DNA of 46,643 nt, from positions 1 to 46,643 of the forward strand of contig JAHJPG010000129.1 of assembly GCA_018819925.1 (NCBI GenBank), written 5' to 3'. The notes under the pieces are model-generated. The model was not told the DNA's origin and searched no databases. It worked only from the letters and a program-made list of their open reading frames with translations. The stretch's first letter is position 1, and the number at the start of each line of letters is the position of its first letter. Below are positions 34,765-43,239 of the stretch, piece after piece. The position numbers were made by a program, and so were the translations under genes. Source of the DNA: Pseudomonadota bacterium (GTDB taxonomy: Bacteria; Desulfobacterota; Desulfarculia; Desulfarculales; Desulfarculaceae).

Positions 34765-34849
34765 GCCGTCGTGGTGGAATAGGTAGACACGCCGTCTTGA
34801 GGGGGCGGTGGGGAGACCCGTGCCGGTTCAAATCCGGCCGACGGCACCA
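34765..34849 (+). tRNA. tRNA-Leu (anticodon GAG)
   Basis: 85-nt class II tRNA with encoded CCA. The acceptor stem is GCCGTCG (34765-34771) paired with CGACGGC (34839-34845), discriminator A at 34846, CCA at 34847-34849. The anticodon stem is CCGTC/GGCGG, loop TTGAGGG, anticodon GAG at 34799-34801. The T arm carries GGTTCAAATCC. A long variable arm (GGGGAGACCC) fits leucine. Confidence 0.93.
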
Positions 34850-34850
34850 C
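34820..34850 (+). repeat. Candidate attachment core at the tRNA-Leu 3' end (left copy)
   Basis: The 31 bases from the T arm to just past CCA match 43563-43593 at 27 of 31 positions (read by eye). tRNA 3' ends are common integrase targets, which suggests an att core. Confidence 0.5.
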
Positions 34851-34861
34851 TTTTAAATAAT

Positions 34862-34897
34862 AAAAACGGGCACTTGCAAACGCAGGTGCCCGTTTTT
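34862..34897 (+). terminator. Intrinsic terminator after tRNA-Leu
   Basis: A 16-bp stem (34862-34877 with 34882-34897, one G-T wobble) with loop AAAC. An A5 tract precedes and a T5 tract ends the stem. Confidence 0.85.
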
Positions 34898-34919
34898 ATG
34901 TTGGCCAGATGTTGGCCAG
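34898..34919 (+). repeat. Tandem 11-bp repeat beside the tRNA terminator
   Basis: ATGTTGGCCAG occurs twice in a row (34898-34908, 34909-34919). A comparable 11-bp tandem pair lies at the same distance from the partial tRNA copy at 43643-43664. It could bind an integrase or mark an old junction. Confidence 0.6.
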
Positions 34920-35088
34920 CTACTCTTCCGCCTCCGGCCCCTCTTCCGCCCCGCTCACGGCCACGTGCGCGCCCCCAGTCTTGGCCTGGGTGGCCACCTG
35001 GGCCGCCGTCTGCATGGCGATAATCTGCTTGATCGCCTCGCTCAACTTGGCCTTTTCCTCGTTGCTCAACTTGTTGGTGCTGATCGCA
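34920..35088 (-). pseudogene. 3' remnant of an unidentified minus-strand gene (left)
   Basis: The minus strand reads about 55 residues of protein-like sequence (STNKLSNEEKAKLSEAIKQ, then AQVATQAKTGG, ending SGAEEGPEAEE) to a TAG at 34922-34920. An upstream in-frame stop closes it, with no convincing start. The tail resembles another minus-strand tail at 43659-43760 (ATQPVHQAQSGGEDGLEAGE). They may be ends of a gene carried by an integrated element. Not identified. Confidence 0.35.
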
Positions 35089-35332
35089 AGGCCCTAAAAT
35101 CAAAACCGCCAGGGCCAGTTCCAGACCTCTGTGCGATTTGCACAGCATCCATGCTGGCGATGTTCATTGGTGCTTTCACCGAGAGATACTCTATATTAGT
35201 TTAGCCTTAAGCTATATCCGGCGATCTCTTTTGGCCAGGCCCTGGACGAAACTCTCATGTGGCGCGTACACTTGGGGGCGTAATGTTGGGGCACTCCCCC
35301 CCTTGGTTGCCAGCCGCACCGCGGAGATCCAT

Positions 35333-36700
35333 ATGACCACAACCAATTGCTTCAGCGGGCCATCCACGCAAGGCCGCATCCTGGTGGTGGACGACGAATT
35401 GACCACCTTGAAGAACCTGCGCCGCATCTTGGAGAAACAGGGGTACCAGGTCTCCACCTACAGCAACCCGGTGCGGGCCCTGGAGCTGCTCAAGCGGGAG
35501 CCCTTCGACGTGTTGCTCAGCGACCTGCGCATGCCCCACCTGGACGGCCTGGAGCTGCTAGACCAGGCCAAACGGGCCGCGCCGGGCCTGGAGGTGATAA
35601 TCATCACCGGCTACGCCAGCCTGGATGGCGCGGTGGAGGCCACCAAGAAGGGAGCCTACCATTTCCTGGCAAAACCCTTCACCCCGGAGCAGGTGCGCCA
35701 AGTGGTGGCCGAGGCCCTGGCATTGAAACAGACCCGGGAAGTCGCCCAGGCCCTGGAGCACCAGGACGGCCCCCTAATCATAGGCCAGAGCCCCCAGATG
35801 CGGCGGGTGGCCGAGGTCATCGCCCAGATCGCCCCCACCGACTGCAACGTCTTGATCATGGGCGAGTCGGGCACCGGCAAGGAGCTGGCCGCCCGCGCCA
35901 TCCACTCCCAGAGTCATTGCGCTACGGGGCCCTTCGTGGCCTTTAACTGCGCGGCCCTCAACGCCGCGCTGATGGAAAATGAGTTGTTCGGCCATGAAAA
36001 AGGGGCCTTCACCGGAGCCGGGCAGACCAAGGCCGGCCTGCTGGAGGCGGCCCAGGGAGGCACCATTTTCCTTGACGAAATAGGCGAGATGCCACAGGCC
36101 ATGCAGGTGAAGCTGTTGCGCGCCCTGCAGGAGCGGGAGGTGCTGCGGGTGGGGGGAACCAAGGCCGTGAGCCTGGAGGTGAGGGTGGTGGCGGCTACCG
36201 CCCGGGACCTCAAAGCCGAAGTGAGCCAGGGCGCCTTTCGCCAGGACCTGTATTACCGCCTCAACGTGGTGAGCCTGGTCCTGCCGCCCCTGGCCGAGCG
36301 CGGCGACGACATTCAACTGCTGGCCTACTACTTCCTGGGAGTCTTCAACCGCCGCATGCACAAACAGATCCGGGGCCTCTCCCCCTCCGCCCTGGAGCTG
36401 CTAACCCGCTATGCCTATCCGGGCAACGTGCGCGAGTTGGCCAACATCATGGAACGATCGGTGGCCCTGTGCGCGCAGGACATGATCACCGAACGCGACC
36501 TGCCCCCGGATCTGGCCACGGTGGAACTGGCCAGTTTTTCCCGCCCGGACGGCGATGCGCCCACTCTGGAGGAACTGGAGCGTCGCTACATAGAGCACAT
36601 TTTGGAACTGACCGGCGGGGTGCGCACCCGGGCGGCGGACATCCTGGGCATCGACCGGGTCAGCCTGTGGCGCAAGATTAAGAAGTACGGGCTGGAATAG
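35333..36700 (+). CDS. NtrC-family sigma-54-dependent response regulator
   Basis: 455 residues. Receiver with D20, D21 and phospho-acceptor D64 in LLSDLRMPHLDG; AAA+ domain with Walker A GESGTGKE near residue 177, the sigma-54 contact loop KGAFTGA near residue 223 and Walker B GTIFLDEIGEM; C-terminal Fis-type HTH (RAADILGIDRVSLWRKIKKYGLE as landmark at the end). All motifs for opening sigma-54 promoters are intact. ATG at 35333 follows GCGGAGATCCAT; the frame is open upstream but not conserved. It is the likely activator of the sigma-54 promoter downstream at 36886. The 235 bases upstream hold small inverted repeats (35130-35144, 35143-35156) and AT-rich sequence. Confidence 0.94.
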   Translation: MTTTNCFSGPSTQGRILVVDDELTTLKNLRRILEKQGYQVSTYSNPVRALELLKREPFDVLLSDLRMPHLDGLELLDQAKRAAPGLEVIIITGYASLDGAVEATKKGAYHFLAKPFTPEQVRQVVAEALALKQTREVAQALEHQDGPLIIGQSPQMRRVAEVIAQIAPTDCNVLIMGESGTGKELAARAIHSQSHCATGPFVAFNCAALNAALMENELFGHEKGAFTGAGQTKAGLLEAAQGGTIFLDEIGEMPQAMQVKLLRALQEREVLRVGGTKAVSLEVRVVAATARDLKAEVSQGAFRQDLYYRLNVVSLVLPPLAERGDDIQLLAYYFLGVFNRRMHKQIRGLSPSALELLTRYAYPGNVRELANIMERSVALCAQDMITERDLPPDLATVELASFSRPDGDAPTLEELERRYIEHILELTGGVRTRAADILGIDRVSLWRKIKKYGLE

Positions 36701-36724
36701 AGCGTTACATTAGCGATACACCGC

Positions 36725-36740
36725 GTTGCGTTTACGCAAC
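36725..36740. promoter_or_regulatory. Palindromic upstream activating site 1 for the sigma-54 promoter
   Basis: GTTGCGTTTACGCAAC is a perfect 7-bp inverted repeat with a 2-bp spacer, about 147 bp before the -24 element. It is followed by AAATCGTTCCCGCCCC, which recurs in altered form after site 2. Binding by the NtrC-type regulator is inferred. Confidence 0.55.
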
Positions 36741-36794
36741 AAATCGTTCCCGCCCCTGAAATGGCCCCAGGGCAGCCGCCTCGCTGGCCGCCGC

Positions 36795-36809
36795 ATTGCA
36801 GATAGCAAC
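36795..36809. promoter_or_regulatory. Upstream activating site 2 (imperfect copy)
   Basis: ATTGCAGATAGCAAC repeats the GTTGC/GCAAC half-sites of site 1, with 5 bp between them, and is followed by AAACCGCTCCCC against AAATCGTTCCC after site 1. The copies lie about 69 bp apart, so the region looks like a duplicated operator. Confidence 0.45.
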
Positions 36810-36885
36810 AAACCGCTCCCCGCGCCCCCGCGCGCCTAAGTTCACAATAACCCATAAAACCAGCCATTTGACCAAGACACCTCGG

Positions 36886-36902
36886 TTGGTACGGCCTTTG
36901 CT
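36886..36902 (+). promoter_or_regulatory. Sigma-54 (-24/-12) promoter
   Basis: TTGGTACGGCCTTTGCT has the invariant GG (36888-36889) and GC (36900-36901) exactly 10 bp apart and matches YTGGCACGNNNNTTGCW closely. It is 32 bases before the usp ATG. Confidence 0.75.
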
Positions 36903-36933
36903 GTTGCCTTAGGGCCAGGAAAGGCGAAGCCCC

Positions 36934-37374
36934 ATGTTCAAACGAGTCTTGGTGGTCATGGAAAACGAGCAGATCAGTTCCCAGGCGGTCTACTACGCCC
37001 GCGAACTGGCCCAGCGCATGGATGCCGAGATTTCTTTCCTGATGCTGGTGGAGATGTCCGCCCTGGATCGCACCTGGCTGGGCAGCAGCCGTAGCGCCAT
37101 CTCTGAGTTGGACGACCGGGTGGGGCGGCAGATGGCCGAGTTGAGCGAACAATTCCTGTGCGCGGGCATCGCCACCAGCGCGGCGCTCAGGGTGGGCGAC
37201 CCCAAGCAGGAGTTGTTCAAGTTTCTGGCCGAGCGCCCTCCTTTCCAGGTGTTGATCTGGGGAAGCCACGAGGAACTGCCCGGCGGTTCGGCGCGGGGCC
37301 ACTGGATGACCAAGGTGGCGGCCTCGCTGGAATGCCCCTTTTGGACCGTAAGCAGCCGGCGGCCCGCCAATTGA
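36934..37374 (+). CDS. UspA-family universal stress protein
   Basis: 146 residues with a Usp alpha/beta fold: FKRVLVVMENEQISSQAVYYARELA at the start, LMLVEMS after strand 2, VGDPKQELFKF and a C-terminal LECPFWTVSS. The ATP-binding G-x2-G-x9-G(S/T) motif is altered (GSHEELPGGSARGHWMTKVA), so it may not bind ATP. AGGAAAGGCGAAGCCCC precedes the ATG. It is the first gene of the predicted sigma-54 operon and is followed by a transporter after 59 bases, a pairing known for Usp domains that modulate transporters. Confidence 0.86.
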   Translation: MFKRVLVVMENEQISSQAVYYARELAQRMDAEISFLMLVEMSALDRTWLGSSRSAISELDDRVGRQMAELSEQFLCAGIATSAALRVGDPKQELFKFLAERPPFQVLIWGSHEELPGGSARGHWMTKVAASLECPFWTVSSRRPAN

Positions 37375-37433
37375 GGGCCACCTTACTCGATGGATTTACA
37401 ACCGCTTTCTCGCACGGCGCAAGGTGAAGTTTC

Positions 37434-39242
37434 ATGCCTCAACTAACTGCTGACATGATCCTGGTCATGGTGATGATCGGGATCGCTGTTTTCCTGTTCA
37501 TCGTGGAATGGTTGCGAGTGGACGTGGTGGCCATCCTGATGATGGTGACCCTGCCCCTGCTGCATTTGGTGACCCCGGCCGAGGCCTTCTCCGGCCTGTC
37601 CAGCAACGCGGTGGTGTCCATCATCGCGGTGATAATCATCGGCGCGGGGTTGGACCGCACAGGCGTCGTCAACCGCCTGGTGGGCCCCATCCTGCGGGTG
37701 GCGGGCAGCAGCCAGTCGCGCATCGTGATCTTTATCTCCCTGACCGTGGCGGGCATCTCCAGCTTCATGCAAAACATCGGAGCGGCCGCCCTGTTTTTGC
37801 CCGCGGTGCAGCGCATCAGCAAGAACCTCAAGATACCCATCAGCAAGCTTCTCATGCCTATCGGTTTTTCGGCCATCCTGGGCGGCACGGTCACCCTGGT
37901 GGGCTCCAGCCCCCTGATCCTGCTCAACGACCTGATGGCACCGTTCAAGCTAAAGCCCTTCGGCCTGTTCGACGTGACCCCGGTGGGGCTGGCTCTGGTG
38001 GCCTCGGGCATCGCCTGCTTCGTGTTTTTCGGCCGTTTCATTCTGCCCGGCGGCAAGGGGGAGGAGCATAGCCCCGCCGCAGAGGAGCGCCAGGAGGAAA
38101 ACCAGGTCATGGACGAGCTGGGGCGCCCCTGGGAACTTACGACCCCCCAGGACTTCACCCATTACCGCGAGCCGGTGACCGTGGATGAACTTCGCCGGCG
38201 CTACCTGGTCAACGTGGTGGCCCTGGTGGAGCCGCCGGACTTCAAAATCTTGGGCCCGGCCCCGGACCAGGAAATCCGCTCCGGGGTGGACATGGTGGTC
38301 TACGGCCAGGAAAAGGACGTGCGCCGCATGGCCCAGGAGGAGGGCATAGCCCTCAAAGAGGGCCTGGAAGTTTTTAAGGGCGAGTTGGCCGAGCACGCCA
38401 GCGGCACGGTGGAAGCGGTGGTGGCCCCCCGCTCCAGCCTGGTGGGCAAGACTTTGAACCAGGTGGATTTGGCCGAGCGTTTCCAGGTGACGCCCTTGGC
38501 GGTGTACCGCCAGGGAATCACCTACCGGGCCGAGTTAGGCCAGCTTCCCCTCAGGGTAGGCGACGCCATCCTGCTGCACGGCACCTGGAAGCGGCTGGAG
38601 CTCTTGCACGGCGAGGGCAGCCTGTTGTTCACCACCCCCCTGGACGCGGAGCAACTCCGGCCGGAAAAGGCTCTGTTCGCCGGCATCTGGCTGGCCGTGG
38701 CCCTGATCATGGTCATCGTGTTCAAGATCCAGCTTTCGGTGTGCCTGATGACCGGCGCCCTGGGCATGATCATCACCCGGGTGCTGACCATAGACGAGGC
38801 CTATCAGGCGGTGGACTGGCGCACCGTGTTTTTGCTGGGCGGACTCATCCCCCTGGGCATCGCCACCGAGAAGACCGGCACCGCCGCGTGGATAGCTCAC
38901 ACGGTGCTAAACGCCATAGGCACGGTGGAGCCCATCGTGCTACTGGCGGTGATCGGGCTGCTGGCCACCGTTTTCACCCTGGTCATCAGCAACGTGGGGG
39001 CCACTGTCCTCCTGGTGCCCCTGGTGGTCAACATGGCCCTGGCCGCCCACACCGACCCGCGCATGGCCGCCCTGGTGGTGGGCCTAGCCACCAGCAATTC
39101 CTTCATCCTGCCCACCCACCAAGTCAACGCGCTCTACATGGGACCAGGCCGCTACCGCAGCGTGGACTTCATGAAGGCGGGCAGCGTGGTGAGCATCGTC
39201 TTTCTGGTGGTGATGACCGCCATGCTCTACCTGTTCTACTAA
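37434..39242 (+). CDS. SLC13/DASS-type transporter with two RCK_C-like domains
   Basis: 602 residues, the length of the family with central RCK domains. N-terminal membrane helices (ILVMVMIGIAVFLFIVEWL; VSIIAVIIIGAGLDRTGVV) include the SFMQNIGAAALFLPAV re-entrant motif; the C-terminal half repeats it (LVISNVGATVLLVPLV). Between them, about 245-405, are two TrkA-C/RCK_C-like segments (EIRSGVDMVVYG; GQLPLRVGDAILLHG). The substrate is probably an anion (sulfate, dicarboxylate or similar), but cannot be fixed. RBS GGTGAAGTTTC is weak; ATG at 37434. Confidence 0.88.
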   Translation: MPQLTADMILVMVMIGIAVFLFIVEWLRVDVVAILMMVTLPLLHLVTPAEAFSGLSSNAVVSIIAVIIIGAGLDRTGVVNRLVGPILRVAGSSQSRIVIFISLTVAGISSFMQNIGAAALFLPAVQRISKNLKIPISKLLMPIGFSAILGGTVTLVGSSPLILLNDLMAPFKLKPFGLFDVTPVGLALVASGIACFVFFGRFILPGGKGEEHSPAAEERQEENQVMDELGRPWELTTPQDFTHYREPVTVDELRRRYLVNVVALVEPPDFKILGPAPDQEIRSGVDMVVYGQEKDVRRMAQEEGIALKEGLEVFKGELAEHASGTVEAVVAPRSSLVGKTLNQVDLAERFQVTPLAVYRQGITYRAELGQLPLRVGDAILLHGTWKRLELLHGEGSLLFTTPLDAEQLRPEKALFAGIWLAVALIMVIVFKIQLSVCLMTGALGMIITRVLTIDEAYQAVDWRTVFLLGGLIPLGIATEKTGTAAWIAHTVLNAIGTVEPIVLLAVIGLLATVFTLVISNVGATVLLVPLVVNMALAAHTDPRMAALVVGLATSNSFILPTHQVNALYMGPGRYRSVDFMKAGSVVSIVFLVVMTAMLYLFY

Positions 39243-39256
39243 AGGAGGTCTTGACC

Positions 39257-40072
39257 TTGGCCATAATCACCATATCCCGCGGCTCCTACAGCAAGGGTCG
39301 TGAAGTGGCTGAAAAGGTGGGCAGCCGCCTGGGATACGCCGTGGTCAGCCGCGACGTGCTTCTGGGGGCCTCGGAGCAGTTTCACATACCCGAGGTCAAG
39401 CTGGTGCGGGCCATCCACGACGCGCCCTCCATCCTGGACCGCTTCAGCCACGGCCGTTACTGCTATTTGGCCTACATCCAGAGCGCCCTGGCCGAGCGGG
39501 CGGTGAACGACAACTTGGTCTATCACGGCCTGGCCGGGCACTTGCTGCTCAAGGGCGTGCCCCACGTGCTCAAGGTGCGTATCATCGCCGATCTGGAGGC
39601 CCGGGTGGCGGCGGAGATGAAGCGCGAGGGCCTCAGCCAGGGCCAAGCCCGCGAACTGCTGCTAAGGGACGACGCCGAACGGCGCAAATGGACCCAGAAT
39701 CTCTACGGCGTGGACCCCTGGGACGCATCACTCTATGACCTGGTGATTCACATCAACCAGCTCACCGTGGACGATGCGGTGGACTTCATTGTCCAGGCCG
39801 CTAGCCGGGAGTGCTTCCAGAGCACCCCCGAATCCCAACAGAAGATGGAGGACCTGGCCCTGGCTTGCCGGGTCAAGGCGGCCCTGGTCAAGGACGACTG
39901 CGTGGACGTGGCGGTGACCAGTCAGTTCGGCAACGTGATGGTCTACACCAAGCAGGGCGACCGTCGGTCCCACCGTTTGGAAGACAGGGTCAAGCCGTTG
40001 GTTAAGCGTATCCCGGGGATCAATCACCTGGAGGTGCGCACCGGCCAGCCCTTCCCGCCGGAGGCTTGTTGA
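39257..40072 (+). CDS. Cytidylate-kinase-like protein with degenerate P-loop (copy 1)
   Basis: 271 residues. It resembles the cytidylate-kinase-like (AAK26-type) family, usual start IITISRxxGSGGREIAE; here it reads IITISRGSYSKGREVAEKVG, so the P-loop glycines are altered and catalysis is doubtful. It continues with LGYAVVSRDVLLGAS, NLVYHGLAGHLLLKGVPHVLKVRI and a DDAERRKW segment. The last 75 residues (CRVKAALVKDDCVDVAVTSQ) look like a BON-type domain. TTG at 39257 is chosen (GGAGG 8 bases upstream); the frame extends antisense-free into the transporter gene but without conservation. Confidence 0.82.
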   Translation: MAIITISRGSYSKGREVAEKVGSRLGYAVVSRDVLLGASEQFHIPEVKLVRAIHDAPSILDRFSHGRYCYLAYIQSALAERAVNDNLVYHGLAGHLLLKGVPHVLKVRIIADLEARVAAEMKREGLSQGQARELLLRDDAERRKWTQNLYGVDPWDASLYDLVIHINQLTVDDAVDFIVQAASRECFQSTPESQQKMEDLALACRVKAALVKDDCVDVAVTSQFGNVMVYTKQGDRRSHRLEDRVKPLVKRIPGINHLEVRTGQPFPPEAC

Positions 40073-40108
40073 ACAGCGGCCCCCGCAGCCGACAGAGAGG
40101 TGAATATC

Positions 40109-40930
40109 ATGCCTGTGATAATCGTGTCAGCCGACGACTTCCAGCAGGGCCGCGAGATCGCCCACCGGGTGGCCGGCGTGTTGGGCTACCGCTTTCTGGG
40201 ACGCGATCTGCTGGCCCGGGTGGCCCAGGAGAAACAAGTGAGCCAGCAGGACCTGGCGCGGGCCCTGGATGAACCGCCCGGGCTTTTGAGCCGGCGCTCC
40301 CGCCGCCAGCGCCTGTTAAGCGAAATTGAGGCGGCCTGCCTGGAGCAATTGCTGGAGGACAACGTGGTGGCTTACGGCCTGGCGGCCCATCTCTACGTGC
40401 GCGGGGTGTCCCACGTCCTGAAGGTGCGCATAATCAACGAGCCGGAGCAGCGGGCCAATATCCTGGCCCAGACCGGCAACATCCCTTTGGAGCGGGCCCG
40501 TAAGCTGGCCCAACGCCAAACCGGGGGTGAGCGCCGCTGGTCCCAGGATGCCTACCAACTGGACCAGACCGACCCCTCGCTCTACGACATGGTTCTCAGC
40601 CTGGGTACCCTGGAGCAGGACAAGGCGGTGGAGATCATCTGCGACATGGTGGGCTACCGCAAGTTCCAGCCCATGACCTATTCCCGCAAGTGCCTGCGGG
40701 ACAAGGCCCTGGCCGCCCAAGTGCGCCTGGCGCTCATGGAGCGCTTCCCGGACATCCGGGTGGAAGCCAACGACGGCACGGTGGTGGCCTATATCCAAAG
40801 CTTGAAAAAGGATCAACGTAAGAAGCAGGAACAGGTGCGGCAGATGGCCGGAGAGCTGCCGGGGGTGCGCCACGTGGAGGTGCATGTCATCCGGGACTAT
40901 TTCGGACAGGCGGCCCAAAGCTCCCGTTGA
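40109..40930 (+). CDS. Cytidylate-kinase-like protein with degenerate P-loop (copy 2)
   Basis: 273 residues and a paralogue of the preceding protein: GREIAHRVAGVLGYRFLGRDLLARVA, NVVAYGLAAHLYVRGVSHVLKVRI and the C-terminal ALAAQVRLALMERFPDIRVEA match it segment by segment. The P-loop is even further from consensus (VIIVSADDFQQGREIAH), so this is probably a pseudo-kinase or binding subunit. ATG at 40109 has GAGAGG 8 bases upstream; GTG at 40100 is an alternative. The two proteins could form a heterodimer. Confidence 0.8.
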   Translation: MPVIIVSADDFQQGREIAHRVAGVLGYRFLGRDLLARVAQEKQVSQQDLARALDEPPGLLSRRSRRQRLLSEIEAACLEQLLEDNVVAYGLAAHLYVRGVSHVLKVRIINEPEQRANILAQTGNIPLERARKLAQRQTGGERRWSQDAYQLDQTDPSLYDMVLSLGTLEQDKAVEIICDMVGYRKFQPMTYSRKCLRDKALAAQVRLALMERFPDIRVEANDGTVVAYIQSLKKDQRKKQEQVRQMAGELPGVRHVEVHVIRDYFGQAAQSSR

Positions 40931-40990
40931 GCGCGGCCGGGTCCTTGACCGGCGAGCCCTTTACCGGGCAATGTCATAGGAGGTGGATTG

Positions 40991-41410
40991 ATGTCTGGAA
41001 ATTTGCAGGTGCTTCTGCTGGACGACGAGCCCATAGTGGGGCGGCGTCTCAAGCCCGCTCTGGCCAAGATCGGCTGCGAGGTGGAGGTCTTTGAAAACCC
41101 CGAGCAGGCGCTTATCCGCCTGGGCCAAAAGGAATTCGACGTGGTGGTCACTGACATCCGCATGGATGAGATCGACGGCATGCAGGTCCTGCAATTCGTG
41201 CGCGAACGCTGGCCCCGCACCAATGTGATCATGATAACCGGCTACGCCATGATGTCCCTGGCCCGAGAGGCCATGGAAAAGGGCGCCTTTGATTTCATAG
41301 CCAAGCCCTTCAAGCCCGACGATTTGCGCAGGGTGATCGCCAAGGCGGCCCGCGCCCTGGGCTCGGAGATCGATTTCGATGCAGCGGAGGTGGAAAAGGC
41401 TAATGGCTGA
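40991..41410 (+). CDS. Single-domain response regulator
   Basis: 139 residues, receiver only: DDEPIVG (D11, D12), phospho-acceptor D55 in VVTDIRMDEIDG, TGYA and KPFKP switch residues intact. AGGAGGTGGATTG precedes the ATG. It overlaps the next gene, a histidine kinase, by 8 bases, so the two are a cognate pair by position. No DNA-binding output, so phosphate may pass on, for example to the NtrC-type regulator. Confidence 0.92.
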   Translation: MSGNLQVLLLDDEPIVGRRLKPALAKIGCEVEVFENPEQALIRLGQKEFDVVVTDIRMDEIDGMQVLQFVRERWPRTNVIMITGYAMMSLAREAMEKGAFDFIAKPFKPDDLRRVIAKAARALGSEIDFDAAEVEKANG

Positions 41411-42989
41411 GGGTCCGCCCCAGGGCGCCGTCCAGCCCACGCCGGAGTTGGACGAACAAGCGGCCGAAGTGGCCGAGGTGCAGGGCCGCCTGGGTCTGGC
41501 CCGCGACGCGGAGCAGGCCCGCCGCGCCCTGCTCAGTCGTCCGCGCTTCAGCCTGCGCACGCAGATATACCTGGGCTCCTTCTTGGCCTTCCTCTTCGCT
41601 CTGGGCATCGCCACCGCCCTTGTGGTTAGCTTCCACCGCATGGAAGGCAAGATACGCTTTCTGGAGATCGTCAACGACTACGTGGTGGAGGTGGAGCAGG
41701 CGCGGCGCTTCGAGAAGAACTTCTTCCTGTACGACACCAACCTGAACGACGCCTTGGACAACGTATTCCGGGCCGAAAACATCCTCAACCGCAACGCCGA
41801 GGAACTGGCCGCCATCATGGGCGATAACTGGCGCACGGCGATGCTGCCCAACCTGCAACGCTATCAGGAACTCTTGGATAAGTTGGGCCGCCAGGGCGCG
41901 CCCAGCCCGTCCCTAAGCAAACAGGAGCGCCTGAGGCTGCAAGGCCTGGTGCGCACCCAGGGGCAGCAGATGGTCTCGGCGGCCCTGGCCCTGCTCAGCA
42001 AGGAAAAAACGGCCCTGGCCAAGGTGATGGTCCGCTCCCGCCAATTGCTTTTCTACTCCATGGGCATTTTGCTTTTGTTCATGGTGGCCAACGCATACTT
42101 GCTGGGCGCCCGCATGCTCAGTTCCATCAACCGCTTCGGTCAGTACGCCCACCGCATCGCCTCGGGCGACTTCACCCCGGTTACCCCCACCCGGAGCTAC
42201 CGCGACGAGTTCACCGAACTGGCCCTGGCCATCAACACCATGATCGAAGAGTTGGAAAAGCGCGAGGCGGTGCTGGTGCAGTCTCACAAAATGCGGGCGG
42301 TGGGCACCCTCACCGCCGGCGTGGCCCACGAACTCAACAACCCCATGAACAACATCACCCTCACCGCCCACATGCTGCAGGAGGATTACGACGAGTTGGG
42401 CGACGATGAGCGGCGGGAGATGGTGGGCGACGTGGTCAAGGAGGCGGAGCGGGCCAAAAAGATCATCAGCAACCTGCTGGACTTCGCCCGGGAGAGCGGC
42501 TCCCAGTTGGAGCCCCTTGACCTGCCCCACCTTTTGCAGGAAACCATCACCCTGGCCGGCAACCAGATCAAGCTGTCAGGCATCAAGATAACCTTTCAGA
42601 CCTCGGGCAACCTGCCCCGGGTGCATGGCGACAGCCAGCAGTTGCGCCAAGTGTTCCTTAACCTCATCCTCAACGCCATCGACGCATCCTCCAAGGGAGG
42701 CCGCATCCAGGTGCTGGTGTTGCCGGCCGACGAGCCAAACTATTTGGCGGTGAAGGTCATCGACTCGGGCAGCGGCATCCCGGCCCATATCCTGCCGTCT
42801 ATCTTTGATCCCTTTTTCACCACCAAGGGCAAGGGCAAGGGCACCGGCCTGGGTCTCAGCGTGTCTCAAGGCATCGTGGCCAAGCACGGCGGCCGCATCA
42901 TGGTCAGCAGCCAGGAAGACAAGGGCGCCACCTTCACCGTGGTCCTGCCGGTGACCACCATCCCCGCCGAACTGGGCGCCAAGGAGTAA
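41403..42989 (+). CDS. Membrane histidine kinase with helical sensor, HAMP and HisKA
   Basis: 528 residues. First membrane helix at about 58-76 ([19 protein letters not shown]), a periplasmic helical-bundle sensor of about 150 residues, second helix near 217-238 ([22 protein letters not shown] as landmark), HAMP ([18 protein letters not shown]), HisKA with H309 in [13 protein letters not shown], and HATPase with N-box [19 protein letters not shown] and [11 protein letters not shown]. All motifs are intact. ATG at 41403 is preferred over 41379 (GGAGGTGG precedes). It closes the signalling operon. Confidence 0.94.
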   Translation: MAEGPPQGAVQPTPELDEQAAEVAEVQGRLGLARDAEQARRALLSRPRFSLRTQIYLGSFLAFLFALGIATALVVSFHRMEGKIRFLEIVNDYVVEVEQARRFEKNFFLYDTNLNDALDNVFRAENILNRNAEELAAIMGDNWRTAMLPNLQRYQELLDKLGRQGAPSPSLSKQERLRLQGLVRTQGQQMVSAALALLSKEKTALAKVMVRSRQLLFYSMGILLLFMVANAYLLGARMLSSINRFGQYAHRIASGDFTPVTPTRSYRDEFTELALAINTMIEELEKREAVLVQSHKMRAVGTLTAGVAHELNNPMNNITLTAHMLQEDYDELGDDERREMVGDVVKEAERAKKIISNLLDFARESGSQLEPLDLPHLLQETITLAGNQIKLSGIKITFQTSGNLPRVHGDSQQLRQVFLNLILNAIDASSKGGRIQVLVLPADEPNYLAVKVIDSGSGIPAHILPSIFDPFFTTKGKGKGTGLGLSVSQGIVAKHGGRIMVSSQEDKGATFTVVLPVTTIPAELGAKE

Positions 42990-43000
42990 GAAGGCCCTTA

Positions 43001-43029
43001 CGGCCGTGAGGAGGCCGCGGCTTTTGTTT
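43001..43029 (+). terminator. Candidate terminator after the histidine kinase
   Basis: CGGCC (43001-43005) and GGCCG (43013-43017) form a short stem followed by CGGCTTTTGTTT. Modest stem, so uncertain. Confidence 0.45.
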
Positions 43030-43239
43030 CGCGGCAACGGCGGGGAATTGCCGCATTTAGCTGGCTTGTACTGGTCAGTATTGACGAGGGATAAGTCGTG
43101 GACCCAGAAAACCGGTGGCTGTAATCGGTGGCATGGGCCAACAATCGATTGGGAATTCGCCTAATTTTACTCGCTTGATCTTTGGCGATTTGATGCTGTA
43201 GACAGTTATCGGCTCCTCGATGATCTGCGCTTGCACCAG

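Noticed and set aside
34828-35148. Minus-strand frame of 106 codons crossing the tRNA-Leu terminator
   Set aside because: It runs through the tRNA and terminator; only the other frame, ending at 34920, looks protein-like.
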